Shown here: piece by piece, positions 10,367 through 20,584 of the stretch
Numbering within the stretch: the first letter of the stretch is position 1
Layout: the number at the start of each line of letters is the position of its first letter
Assembly: GCA_903632075.3 (NCBI GenBank)
Contig: CAHIKZ030005407.1
Span: 162,001 to 226,000, forward strand
Reading direction: 5' to 3'
Source of the DNA: Acanthosepion pharaonis
Taxonomy: Eukaryota; Mollusca; Cephalopoda; Sepiida; Sepiidae
DNA: 64,000 nt
Program-made: the position numbers and the translations under genes
Notes under the pieces: generated by a model
What the model was told of the DNA's origin: nothing
Databases searched by the model: none
Seen by the model: the letters and a program-made list of their open reading frames with translations, nothing else

Positions 10367-10535
10367 CACTATTTACATTATTCGGACTATTGTCCTCATC
10401 TTTGTCGCCATATTTATTACAACGTTTCGGCCGTTGTACGCTCTGGCCTTCTTCAGGCGGTTGGAATGTCGCCAAAACGTTGTAATAAATATGGCGACAA
10501 AGATGAGGACAATAGTCCGAATAATGTAAATAGTG
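10367..10535. repeat. Perfect 61-bp inverted repeat around a 47-bp loop
   Basis: The left arm 10367-10427 and right arm 10475-10535 are exact reverse complements over 61 of 61 bases, as read by eye. The loop (10428-10474) is GC-richer than its surroundings and carries the hammerhead-like core annotated separately. Open stretches of 100-156 codons that run through the palindrome on both strands are by-products of the symmetry, not genes. Confidence 0.9.
10424..10456 (-). ncRNA. Hammerhead-like ribozyme motif in palindrome loop
   Basis: Minus strand: CTGAAGA, stem II closed by GGCC/GGCC around AGAGCGTACAAC, then GAAAC. After it AC-GTT-GT-A can form a two-base-pair stem III with a GUA cleavage triplet. 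Every core position known for hammerheads (C-U-G-A-N-G-A and G-A-A-A) is present. Stem I is poor. The compact type with minimal stem III is the form reported in Penelope-like elements. Confidence 0.5.
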
Positions 10536-10769
10536 TACATAATACCTCATCTCAGAAATATAGACAGATACTGAAGAAACTCCCCCATGGAGTTGTTCAG
10601 TCAGCATTTGAAAGACACTGAATGACACTGTACACGGGGACGGCAGTTTTCACAGTGAATACGATTATTGTTTTGCTTTTCATAGTAATTCTTCTTTGGT
10701 ATCTTAATTTTACGAATTGAAGTGTCGTACTAGATTGACAATTAGGTCCCATCATTTTACATTTCAATT

Positions 10770-11060
10770 GGCTAGATATAATCGTAAGTTTTATTCTAAC
10801 AACAACTTCTCTCACACTTCCCGCTTTTGGAACTCTCTTCCGGCATGCTTCTTTCCATAAAATTTTGATTTTTTTTAAATTTTTATGCAGTTTCAATCAT
10901 GATGTTCTGTCTTTTTACTTCCTGTTATCTTATTTTTCTTTCTCCTTAATAATTGTTTTTCTTTTCCTCAAATTCTTTCATAATCATTAACTCCTTTCGT
11001 TTTACTGGCTTTATTGCCTTGCTTGGGATTAGATGATTAAACAAAGCATAGAACTGAACG
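10770..11060 (+). mobile_element. Jockey-like LINE 3' end fragment
   Basis: It begins with a C-terminal block (CTTTTGGAACTCTCTTCCGG, equivalent to the W-N-S-L-P site) and ends with the family's 3' untranslated GCCTTGCTTGGGATTAGATG and an A-rich end. Frame-broken. Confidence 0.6.
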
Positions 11061-11099
11061 ACAATGGCTCATGAAAGAACAGACATTAGGTTAAACAAT

Positions 11100-11345
11100 A
11101 AAGCATCTTATTACCTTTATTGTTCTATTCGCTTTAGATTTTTTTTCTGTGGCCTTGTATTCAGTTATCAATAGAAGGAAGTGAAAGTCATATATCCTGG
11201 CCCAGTAGAAATATCCAAACGCATACTTGTATGGTCGAATAAACTTGGACGTATTAACTGATAAACGATGCTCTTCATTATGAAAATTCAAATGAAAAAA
11301 AAATAACTATAGATTGAATTGAATAAAGAAGTATGTTCGAAATTT
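11100..11345 (-). mobile_element. Jockey-like LINE fragment, inverted relative to 8.9 kb
   Basis: About 180 bp (11165-11345) are the reverse complement of 8880-9050 at high identity, for example CATACTTGTATGGTCGAATA. Together they form a spaced inverted pair 2.1 kb apart. This is an independent LINE insertion in the other orientation. Confidence 0.65.
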
Positions 11346-12430
11346 CCAGAACCTTACTGAATACGCCAAAAAGCAGAAGAAGGCCGGTGATTGCTACGGC
11401 CTAAAAAAGTTGTGATTTTAATTACCAAGAACAGGACACCTGTCTAAATTGATAAAAGTGGTTATCTATTCGCTGAATTTAGGAAAGCAGGAACACACAG
11501 AAATTGATATTTACTCAAAAAGATCATAGTAGAAATGCTTAGTCAGGAACAAGGCAACATTCGTGGGAGGCGCCACTCATGGTGAAATTTACTATACTAC
11601 AGAAATGGTGTGCGTGATATTTTTTATGCACGTTCGCTATGATAGGCTCCTTTGCTTTATAAAATTAGCTAAATCTGACACAAAGAAACTATAGGAGACA
11701 CCCAATTAGTATCGAGCTGAAGACACAAAGGAATAGGTTTGCAACAGAATCTTGCTAATACGGTATCGTAAACATTCTAATGGAGAACTCTGTGAGAACA
11801 GTTTTCAATACATTATCAAGAAACTACGAAGCGAAGCTGCTAACCATGGCGCACGAATAGGTCTATTAATATTAAACTTAATTCTCTAAGTATTATTACG
11901 TATTTTTCATTTCATCCATATGTGCTAAATCGCCTGATTCAAGTAAGAACTATTCTTGTATTATATTACAGAATATGGATTTAATCTTTTTTCAACCTGG
12001 AGGGAAAACCGTCTTTGTCGTGTGTTCTTGTATTATTTTTATCTATTTTAATTTATAAACGAACAATCTAATCGTATTTTCATATAACTCGTCAACAGAA
12101 TGAATCAATGAATGAACCCTTTCAAGAAACTTGACCTTAACAGACATTTAACTTTATTCTATGAATTATGACGTTTTTTTTTTTTATTTCGATAGCAAAG
12201 TCTTGGCTTGAAGACCAAAGTGCGTACGAATCGAAATGTTTTAATAGAAAATATTAAGAGACAAAAATATTACTTCAAATAGCTGACCGCTCATGTATTC
12301 CTGCCTGCTGTGGTGTCGAGCTGATCTCTATTAGAAACGTCAGCTCAGGTACCCACAGAATAAAAAAACACTGGTTTATACGTCAGTTTATACTTTAACT
12401 ATACTAACCAGGCATTAATTACTGTTTCTG
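11346..12430. other. Unassigned AT-rich sequence
   Basis: No transposon end, tRNA-like box or long frame was recognised. Confidence 0.5.
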
Positions 12431-12629
12431 AGAGAGAGAGAGAGGCGGGGGAGTGAGAACAATTTGGTGTGATCAGTAAGCCCATACAACTCGGTCACGA
12501 TGACTTGTGACATCATGCTAGCACTACCATAGACGCCTTTTCTCTATCGGATTTCACTCATAAGGGTTTTTAGTTCCTTTCCAACGGCACTGAACGATAT
12601 CAAGAAGTTTCCTTCTTGACATGTCGTCC

Positions 12630-12705
12630 TTGTGGCGATTCAAATGCAGTTCTTATGATCGGATCGCTAACATTTTAACCACTGGGCCCCGCACGAATAA
12701 ATCAT
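12630..12705 (-). mobile_element. tRNA-like SINE fragment
   Basis: Minus strand: GGGGCCCAGTGGTTAAAATG (A-box-like), then GCATTTGAATCGCC (B-box-like) about 35 bp later. Spacing and order fit a degenerate RNA polymerase III promoter. No tail was identified. Confidence 0.45.
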
Positions 12706-12869
12706 CATGCATTTTAGGCATAAGTAATAAGGACGCTTTTGGAACTGATTATTTGATTCATTTTCTACTGCTTATCAACCCACTGCAGGTTATTTAAAAC
12801 CGGAAAACATTCTTAGATTATAAGATTTCTTTTGGAGATAATAATTGTTTAGTGACACTATTATTGTTA

Positions 12870-13118
12870 ATTAACCCATAGCTGGAGGACGAAGAGATGG
12901 ATTCATACCTTTCCCAAGGATATTTGCGCGTAAGTGAATATAACGAACCAAACTGGAATTGGAACTCGGCTCACCGCTTAACGATTCCGAACCATTATTC
13001 ATTATACCACTTCCAAGATTAAAGCAAGTGATCACCCAGCTAGGTAAAGACCAGGCTCGACGCTGCTTAACTTCGGTGATCATACGGGAATTGGTTTCAA
13101 CGTGATGTGACCGTAAGC
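12870..13118 (-). mobile_element. 5S rRNA-headed SINE (SINE3-like)
   Basis: Minus strand from 13118: CTTACGGTCACATCACGTTG corresponds to the conserved 5' part of 5S rRNA. ATCACCGAAGTTAAGCAGCG follows (13058-13077; start of the internal control region, box A), and then AGCTGGGTGATCAC (box C region, GGATGGGTGACC in canonical 5S). About 94 bp of 5S-like sequence ends near 13025 and passes into a non-5S body whose last 100 bp recur at 44.43-44.54 kb. A 5S head fused to an unrelated repeated body is the SINE3 architecture. Confidence 0.7.
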
Positions 13119-13309
13119 TGATTTTGGAAATGAAATTTTTAATTCAAATGAAAGATACTTTTACTTAAATGATAACCTTTAAAACTAGGTACCTTCACTA
13201 TTTCGCTAAAAATCATACCACGATGAATAGACTCAATCAATGTTTTATGGTCAAAATGTTTATGTCATTATTAAGAGGAAAGACAAAAGTTTTTTATTAT
13301 TATTATTAA

Positions 13310-14690
13310 AGTTCGTAATCTTTTCTAGCACGTTCGAAATTTTGGTTAAAAATCTTATTTTTCTTGCGTCAGCAGTGGTGCAAAGATTACTATGGGAAAT
13401 TTAGCGTCTTTTTTGCGATAAAAATGTTTTGGAAGTTCTTGCAAAATCAAATAATACTCGCATTTTAATTAAATTATTAGAATTTATTCAAAACGAAATT
13501 ACATTATTTTGGAACTTTTTTTTTTAGAAAATCTTAGTAAAAATACTTTTGTACATCTGTTACCCCCACTTATTTTATTTTATTTTATGAAATTTCGAAA
13601 AATTAAATTTTGATCCGTTTAATGATTATATTAGTTAAATGCCGGCCTCCTTGAAGAATGGTAAGTCATAATATTTTTTACAAACATTTACTTATTTACT
13701 TAAAATCTGTCACAAATCGTAAAATGACAATGCAATAAAACTATGACATCATTTAATTAGAGAAGCTTTTAATAGTTTTTATAAATAAGATATATTAAGT
13801 ATTCTATTATTTCAAGAAAAAAAGATTTTTCGATCAATAATGAATTTTTACAAGAAATATTTCATTTTTTTAATTTTAATTACAATAATTTATAAAGTTT
13901 AAAATCTTTTAAAACAATGTATTAATTTCAGCCTTTTAGATGATATTATTATTAAATGAAAACTATATTTACTAATCATAATTGGAAGAGCATAATACAA
14001 ATCATCTCACCCATTTTTTATTTTTTTTATAATTTTGAATTTTTTATTAGTGCATAAATGTACCGTTTTTTGTATGTATGAGAGACCATACACCATATTA
14101 TCAGAAAATAAGTGTGATTATTATAGAATATTTAAAGCCCAAATTTCTAAAATCCAAAAAAACATTGATTACCGCGAAAAGTTTCCTAAAAGATTACTGA
14201 GTACTTAAAAATTATATAAAAAAGGCGCTCACATCATTTACTTCAATAGATAAAGTCTCCATAGAACAACATTAGGTCTGCCATCAGGCTGTCAACACGC
14301 CAAATCAGCTACTGTTGGGTTAAAAACACAGCTACTGTCGGGTCTCAAAATGTTTTCAGTGTTATTTTAAACTTAAAGTAAATAATATTTGTTTCAGATC
14401 AGATTAATTATACTTTAAATCAGCTGATATTCTTTAAATAAAGTTTCAGAAAAGTAGGGGTTTTTTTTTTTTTCTCAAGATTTTTAAAACGGAGAACTAA
14501 CTTGTGTTTATAAATGTCTAAAAAATGGACAATTTTGTTGATGTTACTGAAAAAAAAATGAAAATCGATTCCAATCAATATCATTTCTGTTTGAAATACA
14601 CTAGAGTATTTTGCTTACTATAAATAGTAAATTTAATCCTTTGGCTTTCAATTAAAGCTAAGACGAAAGCTTCAAGAAAGCCTTTTTATT
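13310..14690 (+). repeat. Rep-B AT-rich non-coding repeat, copy 1
   Basis: Several blocks recur in reverse complement at 29.1-29.96 kb in the same relative order. Examples are TTTTACTTGCGTCA-type and TCAACACGCCA-type blocks, AATATTTGTTTCA, AAGATTTTTAAAACGGAGAA, and TTTCTGTTTGAAATACAC followed by TATTTTGCTTACT. No frame, terminal repeats or polymerase III boxes were found. It could be an ancient non-autonomous transposon. Confidence 0.6.
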
Positions 14691-14949
14691 TTTTAAATTA
14701 ATTTAAACATTAAGTATCGCCATTTTTATGGACGTACTTATTTAACACAAATGCTTTTTTAAAGAATATTTATATTACGTAAATTTGTAATAACATCAAG
14801 TACGAAAGTTTTTCTTTCAAAAAGTGAAATTGACTGAAATATTTGATGGATCATCCAAATAGTGTTATTTTTAATATTCACTGGAAGTTGTAAATATTTT
14901 CCTACTACAAGTGTTACCAATCGAATATTCCCTGTTTCGCATACCAGAA

Positions 14950-14993
14950 AAATAGAATCCATTCCGTTTCAAGACCCACCTTGGATTTTACTG

Positions 14994-15057
<64 letters not shown>

Positions 15058-15113
15058 AGAATCCATTCCGTTTCAAGACCCATCTTGGATTTTTGTTTCA
15101 AGATTTTACTGTG

Positions 15114-15159
<46 letters not shown>

Positions 15160-15205
15160 AGAATCCATTCCGTTTCAAGACCCATCTTGGATTTTTACTG
15201 TGCCT

Positions 15206-15247
<42 letters not shown>

Positions 15248-15294
15248 AGAATCCATTCCATTTCAAGACCCACCTTGGATTTTACTGTGCCTTC

Positions 15295-15344
<50 letters not shown>

Positions 15345-15345
15345 G
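14950..15345. repeat. Compound tandem repeat: 46-60-bp unit plus (CT)n, four copies
   Basis: Four repeats each start ATAGAATCCATTCC and continue TTTCAAGACCCA, then TTGGATTTTACTGT, followed by 30-58 bp of CT. Starts are near 14953, 15056, 15158 and 15247. A 123-codon frame through it is purely repeat-driven. Confidence 0.92.
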
Positions 15346-15466
15346 CAATTAGAGAAGAAGAAGAAACTGACATCGTAGTAATCCTGATCTGGTATCTCGG
15401 CTTCAGTCACTCCACCCACCCCCCTGGCCGTAAGGTAGCTTCTCTGTGCCATTTCGCGACAGTCTA

Positions 15467-15510
<44 letters not shown>
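15467..15510. repeat. (TA)n microsatellite
   Basis: About 22 TA units lie at the downstream edge of the Penelope-like 3' region (minus orientation). Confidence 0.97.
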
Positions 15511-15512
<2 letters not shown>

Positions 15513-15552
15513 CAGCAAAAAACAAAAATTACCTCAACATAGAAGATAGTCT

Positions 15553-15585
15553 ATTTCAATCCGTCCTGTACGCGGCTATCATCAG
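15553..15585 (-). ncRNA. Hammerhead-like ribozyme motif downstream of Penelope endonuclease
   Basis: Minus strand: CTGATGA, imperfect stem II (AGCCG ... CGGAT), then GAAAT. Next, AT-AGACT-AT-C can form a two-base-pair stem III with an AUC triplet. It lies about 0.6 kb downstream of, and in the same orientation as, the GIY-YIG fragment, where a Penelope terminal repeat would be expected. Confidence 0.5.
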
Positions 15586-16169
15586 CCCTTAAGTGGCTGT
15601 CTCGGAGCATTGTTTTAAATTTATTTTCAATGTCAGTCCTCCTCTGGCAGACGCCTTATTAATGAGAATGGGTTTGTATTAGCGATTGGTAGGGAAGTAA
15701 GGTATCTTATCCCGGTGTAAGCCGTCTGGTGTTGGAGTTTATTTATTCGTCAGAACTTGTTTGTAGTTTAATCAGTTCCTACTATGTGGCGTTTCTTATA
15801 AAAACCCTGAGTGTATTTTTTCTGGGATTCACAGTAATTAGTTTTTGTACTACAGGTGTCCAATATTATTAATAAGCGATGGAGGATTTAAACTTAAGCC
15901 CGTTAAGATTAATGCAAATTAGTTGATTTATAGATTTATAGATTGTGGGTAATACCAGAGCACCCAATGGAATAAATCATGCTGTCCAACACACTTATAT
16001 GCGTCCATATCTCCATACATACATATATGTACATTTACATGTCCATACATATATGCCATTATACGTAGACATACACCCTCACATATATGCATATGTATTC
16101 TTATGTAATTTGGAATTTATTTCTATGTCTACATTTCGTGATTAGTTCTCTCCGTTGATTTAATAGCTT

Positions 16170-16560
16170 GCATTGATCTTTATATTTTATTATCCTGATT
16201 TTTTCTTCTAATCATACCTTGCACCTTTCCCTAAATCTATTGGAGGTGTTCGCGAAACCTAGAATTTTCCAGTTTATTTGAGGATTCAAAGTTTTCCTTC
16301 AATTCCCCAATTTTTTTCCAAAGGGCTGTTCGGTGTTTAATTTTGGATTGATGAATGAATTTCTATGTGTATTCATTCTCTTTTTAAATTCTCCTGCAGA
16401 AATGCCGATGTAAATATTATGGTTTGTCGTATTTTCTTTAAGGGTAATGGTTGCATGGTATACTACTCTAGTGGATCTGCACTTGCCCTCTACTGGGCAG
16501 TTTTCCTTATTTCTACAATTACAGGGGGTTTCCATGTTAGATTTAGTTTCCTTTTCCCAT
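16170..16560 (-). mobile_element. Penelope-like retroelement, GIY-YIG endonuclease fragment
   Basis: The minus-strand 78-codon frame (16535-16299) reads CNCRNKENCPVEGKC, the cysteine-rich zinc-binding linker that precedes the nuclease. It continues with VVYHATITL and NIYIGISAGEFKKR, matching the GIY-YIG core order (Y then Y-I-G, with a nearby R in EFKKRMNTHRNSF). After the stop, a shifted frame continues the usual W-x-I-L and E-K blocks toward 16170. The reverse transcriptase part is missing upstream. Penelope-like elements nick DNA with this nuclease during insertion. This copy is truncated and frameshifted. Confidence 0.8.
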
Positions 16561-16620
16561 GAAATTTACTTAAAATGTAATTATTATAGGAATTAATAAT
16601 TCCCATAACAATTGCATTTA

Positions 16621-16644
16621 ATATATATATATATATATATATAT
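16621..16644. repeat. (TA)n microsatellite
   Basis: Twelve TA units lie at the upstream edge of the Penelope-like fragment. Confidence 0.95.
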
Positions 16645-16884
16645 TAGAACAATCACACATACTGAATGCAGTTAGCACTTAAAGAAGTTTGAATTTTTAT
16701 GAATATTAGAACAACCAAGATTATAACAGTACGAATGAATTAACATAAATTAATAATTCGTCATCTCTAATATTTTAGTGAGGAAAAAATTTTAACCTTT
16801 GTTACAATTAAACATCTTATCTTTCCGTTCAACAAGAATCCACATACGAACTTTCCAAACAGATCCAAACTCCATTCATCGATG

Positions 16885-16985
16885 CCAAAAGTGTCACAAA
16901 AATGCCGAAGGCGCATCGGAATAGTGAAAGTTACTTTCCAAAAACGAAACAAGTTTGGAAACTGAGTTCAGAGTGCCGAACAGCA
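16885..16985 (+). mobile_element. RTE-like LINE, short C-terminal fragment
   Basis: About 33 codons read VSQKCRRRIGIVKVTFQK. This is the block that follows the Y-L-G-S site in RTE-type LINEs (C-x-x-E-I-R-R-R-I-G in better copies here). Too short to say more. Confidence 0.5.
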
Positions 16986-17017
16986 AAGTTCACACACACA
17001 CGCGAAAATACCCAGAC

Positions 17018-17054
17018 AGACAGACAGACAGACACGGACACGCACGCACGCACG

Positions 17055-17123
<69 letters not shown>
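17018..17123. repeat. Compound microsatellite (GACA)n-(CGCA/CA)n-(TA)n
   Basis: Four GACA units, mixed CGCA/CA units, then about 25 TA units. The 17124-17335 interval after it holds nothing recognised. Confidence 0.93.
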
Positions 17124-17125
<2 letters not shown>

Positions 17126-17334
17126 TAAGATCTGTCACATGTCTATCTTAATCTTAAGATTTCGAACGAAAAAGCTCTTGGCAATAATAAAGTTGAAAAG
17201 TAAATCAACAGCTATGGATATAATTCGTTTATTACTTGCGGAAATAATTCACTTTTCTGGACGAAAATTATTCTGAAAAAGTTAAATTTATGTTTTATCT
17301 TCTTTTTCTTCGTCTTCCTCTTCTCTGCGCCGTG

Positions 17335-18148
17335 TCCCTTCGGGACGTTGGCGATCATAGATCTCTACAATTTCCACTCTTTTGAAGCACTTAATATATT
17401 TTGGCTTTTTGTTATCTCTCCTGAACCTTGTTCCAACATCCATTCTTCTTCTTCTTCTTCTTCTTCTTCTTCTTCTTCTATGTTCCCTGTCTCTTCATGG
17501 ACGTTGGCGATCATGGCTCTCTACAATTCCTTCTCCTATGTACCTCTTAACATATTTTGTCTATGTTTCTAGTTCTCTTAAACATTTCTACTCCATCCAT
17601 TTATTCTTTTTCTAGGAAGTTTGTCCTTCTTCTTCTTCTTCTTCTTCTTCTTCTATGAGTCTTCTCTCTTCAGGACGTTGGCGATCATGCCTCTCCACAA
17701 TTTCCTCTCTTTTGAAGCACTTAATAAATTTTGTCTTTTTGTTATCTCCCCTTAACCTTGTTCCAACATCCATTTATTCAAGCTCATTCTTCATCTTCCT
17801 CTATGTACCGTCTCTCTTCAGGGCGTTTGCGATCATGGCCCTCCACGATTTTCTGTCTTTTGAAGCACTTAATAAATGTCTTTTTTATCTCTCCTGAATC
17901 CTATTCCGTCAAACATTGACTGAAGCTTGCTATGTAGGCCATGCATTGTTTTCATCTGTTCAGTTTGCCTTTAATCTGCCCTTTGAGTATCAAATTTCCC
18001 CAACCCTTTTTCCTCATTATGCGCCTTACAAAATTCAACTGTCTCTTTCTGATGCATAAATGTCCTTTTTATTTCCATTTTTATCTAAATGTTCGTTGTT
18101 GTTCACATGTTTGGTCCATGGTGTGCTCAGTTTCCGTCTGTAAAACTA
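17335..18148 (-). mobile_element. RTE-like LINE 3' ends in tandem with (TTC)n spacers
   Basis: The signature GACGTTGGCGATCATGG-CTCT-CACAATT (the reverse strand of the LINE's last codons, L-W-R-A-M-I-A) occurs four times: about 17345, 17500, 17675 and 17825 (the last GCGTTTGCGATCATGG). The first three repeats are separated by (TTC)n tracts (17444-17479, 17629-17655). The last copy extends upstream in the LINE to 18148, where a mariner-type element is inserted. Several open stretches through here are serine- or leucine-rich readings of TTC repeats. Confidence 0.75.
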
Positions 18149-18952
18149 TAGGGTTATTCAAATGACACATTGCTTCAGTTCTCAAACATCGTCATGAAAT
18201 GAGTCGGTGGCCATTTGAAAAAGGAGTTTTCTAAGTTTTCAACGGCTACCACGGGGGTCGCTGCAGTCGCGTCGTAACTCCAGCAATGTTCAGTAGTTTG
18301 TTTGCCACTGGAATGGCGAGTCCTCAACAAAAGGCGTTCTGCGTTCTCGAGTTCGCGAAAATAACTTCGGTTGTCACGGTGCAGCGTGCTTTTCGAAGGC
18401 AATTCAACATTAATCCGCCCTCTCCTAAGAACATCCCACGGTGGTTCAGACAATTTCAAGAGAATGGGAGTCTGTGTCCAGGACGACCAGAAGTTTCGCA
18501 AGAACAAGAGGCGTGAATCCATACTGCGTTTGAGAGGAGTCCATGGAAGTCCACAAATCGAACTATCCGTGAGCTTACAATCTCTCAATCCGCTATCTAG
18601 CTAAGAAGGATTAGTTGGAAGAAGAACCAAGACCTTACTTGGCCTGCGAAATCCCAGACTTTAACGTGTGTGATTTTTTTTTCTTGTGAGGGTTCGTAAA
18701 AGATCGCGTTTATGTTCCACTGTTACCCACTAACCTCGATGACCTTAAACATTGAATAACAATAGTAATCAACTCAGTGGATCGTGATATGCTGATACGC
18801 GACTGGGAGGAATTCTTTTATCGCATTGATGTTGCCCATTCTGCAGGTAGTGGCCACATTGAACACTTGTAAGACTGGAAATAATTTGATTGTGAGTAGA
18901 ATACTTGTGACTTGGCTGGAGTTTTCTATTGCTTTTCCTTATTAAAACCCTG
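18149..18952 (+). mobile_element. Mariner-superfamily transposon, internally deleted, inserted in LINE
   Basis: Related ends: TAGGGTTATTC on the left, and CAGGGTTTTAA on the reverse strand at the right. TA flanks both (18147-18148, 18953-18954). From the ATG at 18313 I read MASPQQKAFCVLEFAKITS, the helix-turn-helix (DUF4817-type) start seen in arthropod-like transposases, then TVQRAFRRQFNINPPSPKNI and GSLCPGRP. A stop at 18514 is followed in frame by the second helix-turn-helix (RTIRELTISQSAI). The sequence then jumps from about 18635 straight to the third catalytic block (TWPAKSQTLT...CDFF). The intact C-terminus includes DRVYVPLLPTNLDDLK and ends GHIEHL with a stop at 18870. The first two catalytic aspartates are deleted. 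Confidence 0.8.
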
Positions 18953-19590
18953 TATATTTCTTTTGCTTCAAGTCTACTTTGTGTCTCAGAGGACACTGTC
19001 TAGAATTCACCGCCATATTAGATAACATTCTTTATTTCTAACAAAATGTTCTTGTTTCTTAATACTTTTCTTAGCTTTTGCAAAGCATCTTTGACTATCC
19101 CAATGCATCTTCCAATGTCGAACTTTCCGTCCTCCGTTAAAAAAATCATTCTAGATATTTAGATTGCTGTAATTGTTAGATTTTGTAATGTGCATATTTT
19201 TTTTTCTTTTGATAACGTCCATTCATTCTGTCTTTTTGCAATTGATGTTTACTCCATTCGACTCGCTTTCCTTCACTATCTTCTGTAGGAGTTGCTGTAT
19301 TTTCCTTTCTGTGCCTCTTATCAACACTGTGTCATTTGCGCATCTTATGTTGTTAAGATTGAGGCCACCCATAATGAATCCTGTTAGGACTTTTAATTCT
19401 CTTAGAATCGCCTCACTGTATAGGGTTGAATAAGTCCGCTGGGAAGACACATACTTGACTTCACCCCATTCTATTTTTGTATGTTTACTCATATGCAGGC
19501 GGTTTGCTGTGAATATAGGTTCTGGGTTATTCAAATATCCTTCGCAAATGTGTCAATCTCCACTTTCCACTAATTTAGTCATAATGACTG
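18953..19590 (-). mobile_element. RTE-like LINE reverse transcriptase fragment, tandem copy A
   Basis: It continues the LINE interrupted by the transposon. Minus-strand blocks in protein order (descending coordinates) are LYSEAILRELKVL, ANDTVLI (palm motif, first aspartate changed to asparagine), KIVKESESNGVNINCKKTE, then an LTEDGKFDI-type block and a KVLRNKK block. Compared with copy B it lacks about 40 bp near 19015. Confidence 0.8.
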
Positions 19591-20280
19591 CATTTTTCTA
19601 TTGTTTTTCCTTATTAAAACCCTGTATATTTCTGTTGCTTCAAGTCTCTTCTGTGTCTGACGACATTGTCCAGAATTCCCTGCCATATAGGAAGGCTGAT
19701 ATTACGGAACATTTCAGTGCTCTTTTCTTCATTTCTAACAAAATTTTCTTGTTTCTTAATACTTTTCTTAGCTTAGAGAACGCATCCTTGACTATCCCAG
19801 TGCATCTTCCGATGTCGAATTTTCCGTCCTCTGTTAAAAAAAAACAAAAAAACTTTCTAGATATTTAGATTGCTGTAATTGTTAGATTTTATAATTTGCA
19901 TTTTTTTTCTTTTGATAACGTCCATTCATTCTGTCTTTTTGCAATTGACGTGTACTCCATTCGACTCGCTTTCCTTCACTATCTTCTGTAGGAGTTGCTG
20001 TATTTTCCTTTCTGTGCCTCTTATCAACACTGTGTCATTTGCGTATCTTATGTTGTTAAGATTATGGCCGCCAATAATGAATCATGTTAGGACTTTTAAT
20101 TCTTTTAGAAACGCCTCACTGTATAGGGTTGAATAAGTCCGCTGGGAAGACACATACTTGACTTCACCCCATTCTATTTTTGTATGTTTACTCATATGCA
20201 GGCGGTTTGCTGTGAATATAAGTTATGAATTATTCAAATATTCTTCCCAAATATTTCAATCTCAACTTTCTTTAAGCCCG
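19591..20280 (-). mobile_element. RTE-like LINE reverse transcriptase fragment, tandem copy B
   Basis: About 90% identical to copy A across about 650 bp and directly adjacent. It starts with the last 30 or so bases of the upstream transposon (TTTTCCTTATTAAAACCCTG, ending at about 19624), so the duplicated unit included that transposon end. The palm motif reads Y-A-N-D, sharing the D-to-N change with copy A. Confidence 0.85.
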
Positions 20281-20580
20281 TGTTAGTCACTATGGATGTT
20301 TTTTTACCCTACATTTTTTAAAGAACTCGAAATTTTTAATTAGCAACGAGTTTCTTTTACCTCCCTCCTACTCTACTGACACTGAGGCTGTGTAACATGC
20401 GGTGTTTCACAGTGGTAGCTCTGTTGTCGTGGGAGGCAGAGCTCATGGGACTATCCCCGTTTCGGAAATCCGAGATGACTACCGCAAGTTTAAAGAAAAA
20501 GAGAGCCTAGGGAGTTCACTAGGACGACTAGCTAGTCCCTGTTGTAGGTGCTAGTTCATTCATTTCTGTGGGTTTTCAAT
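20281..20580. other. Unassigned sequence
   Basis: The block GTGGTAGCTCTGTTGTCGTG and nearby GC-richer sequence resemble no family I recognise. Confidence 0.4.
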
Positions 20581-20584
20581 ACCA

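Noticed and set aside
10158..10628. Open frames of 156 and 102 codons on both strands
   Set aside because: They run through a perfect palindrome. Equal openness on both strands is a symmetry effect and neither has a protein motif.
12870..13118. A functional 5S rRNA gene
   Set aside because: Only about 94 of 120 bases align, box C is altered, and the 3' end of 5S is replaced by repeat sequence.
14981..15352. 123-codon frame rich in L-S
   Set aside because: Translation of (CT)n tracts in a tandem repeat.
19525..19624. A separate ~100-bp MITE suggested by GGGTTATTCAAATA and the right end at 19624
   Set aside because: The left sequence aligns with ordinary LINE sequence in copy B (20.22 kb), so the resemblance to the transposon terminus is probably chance.
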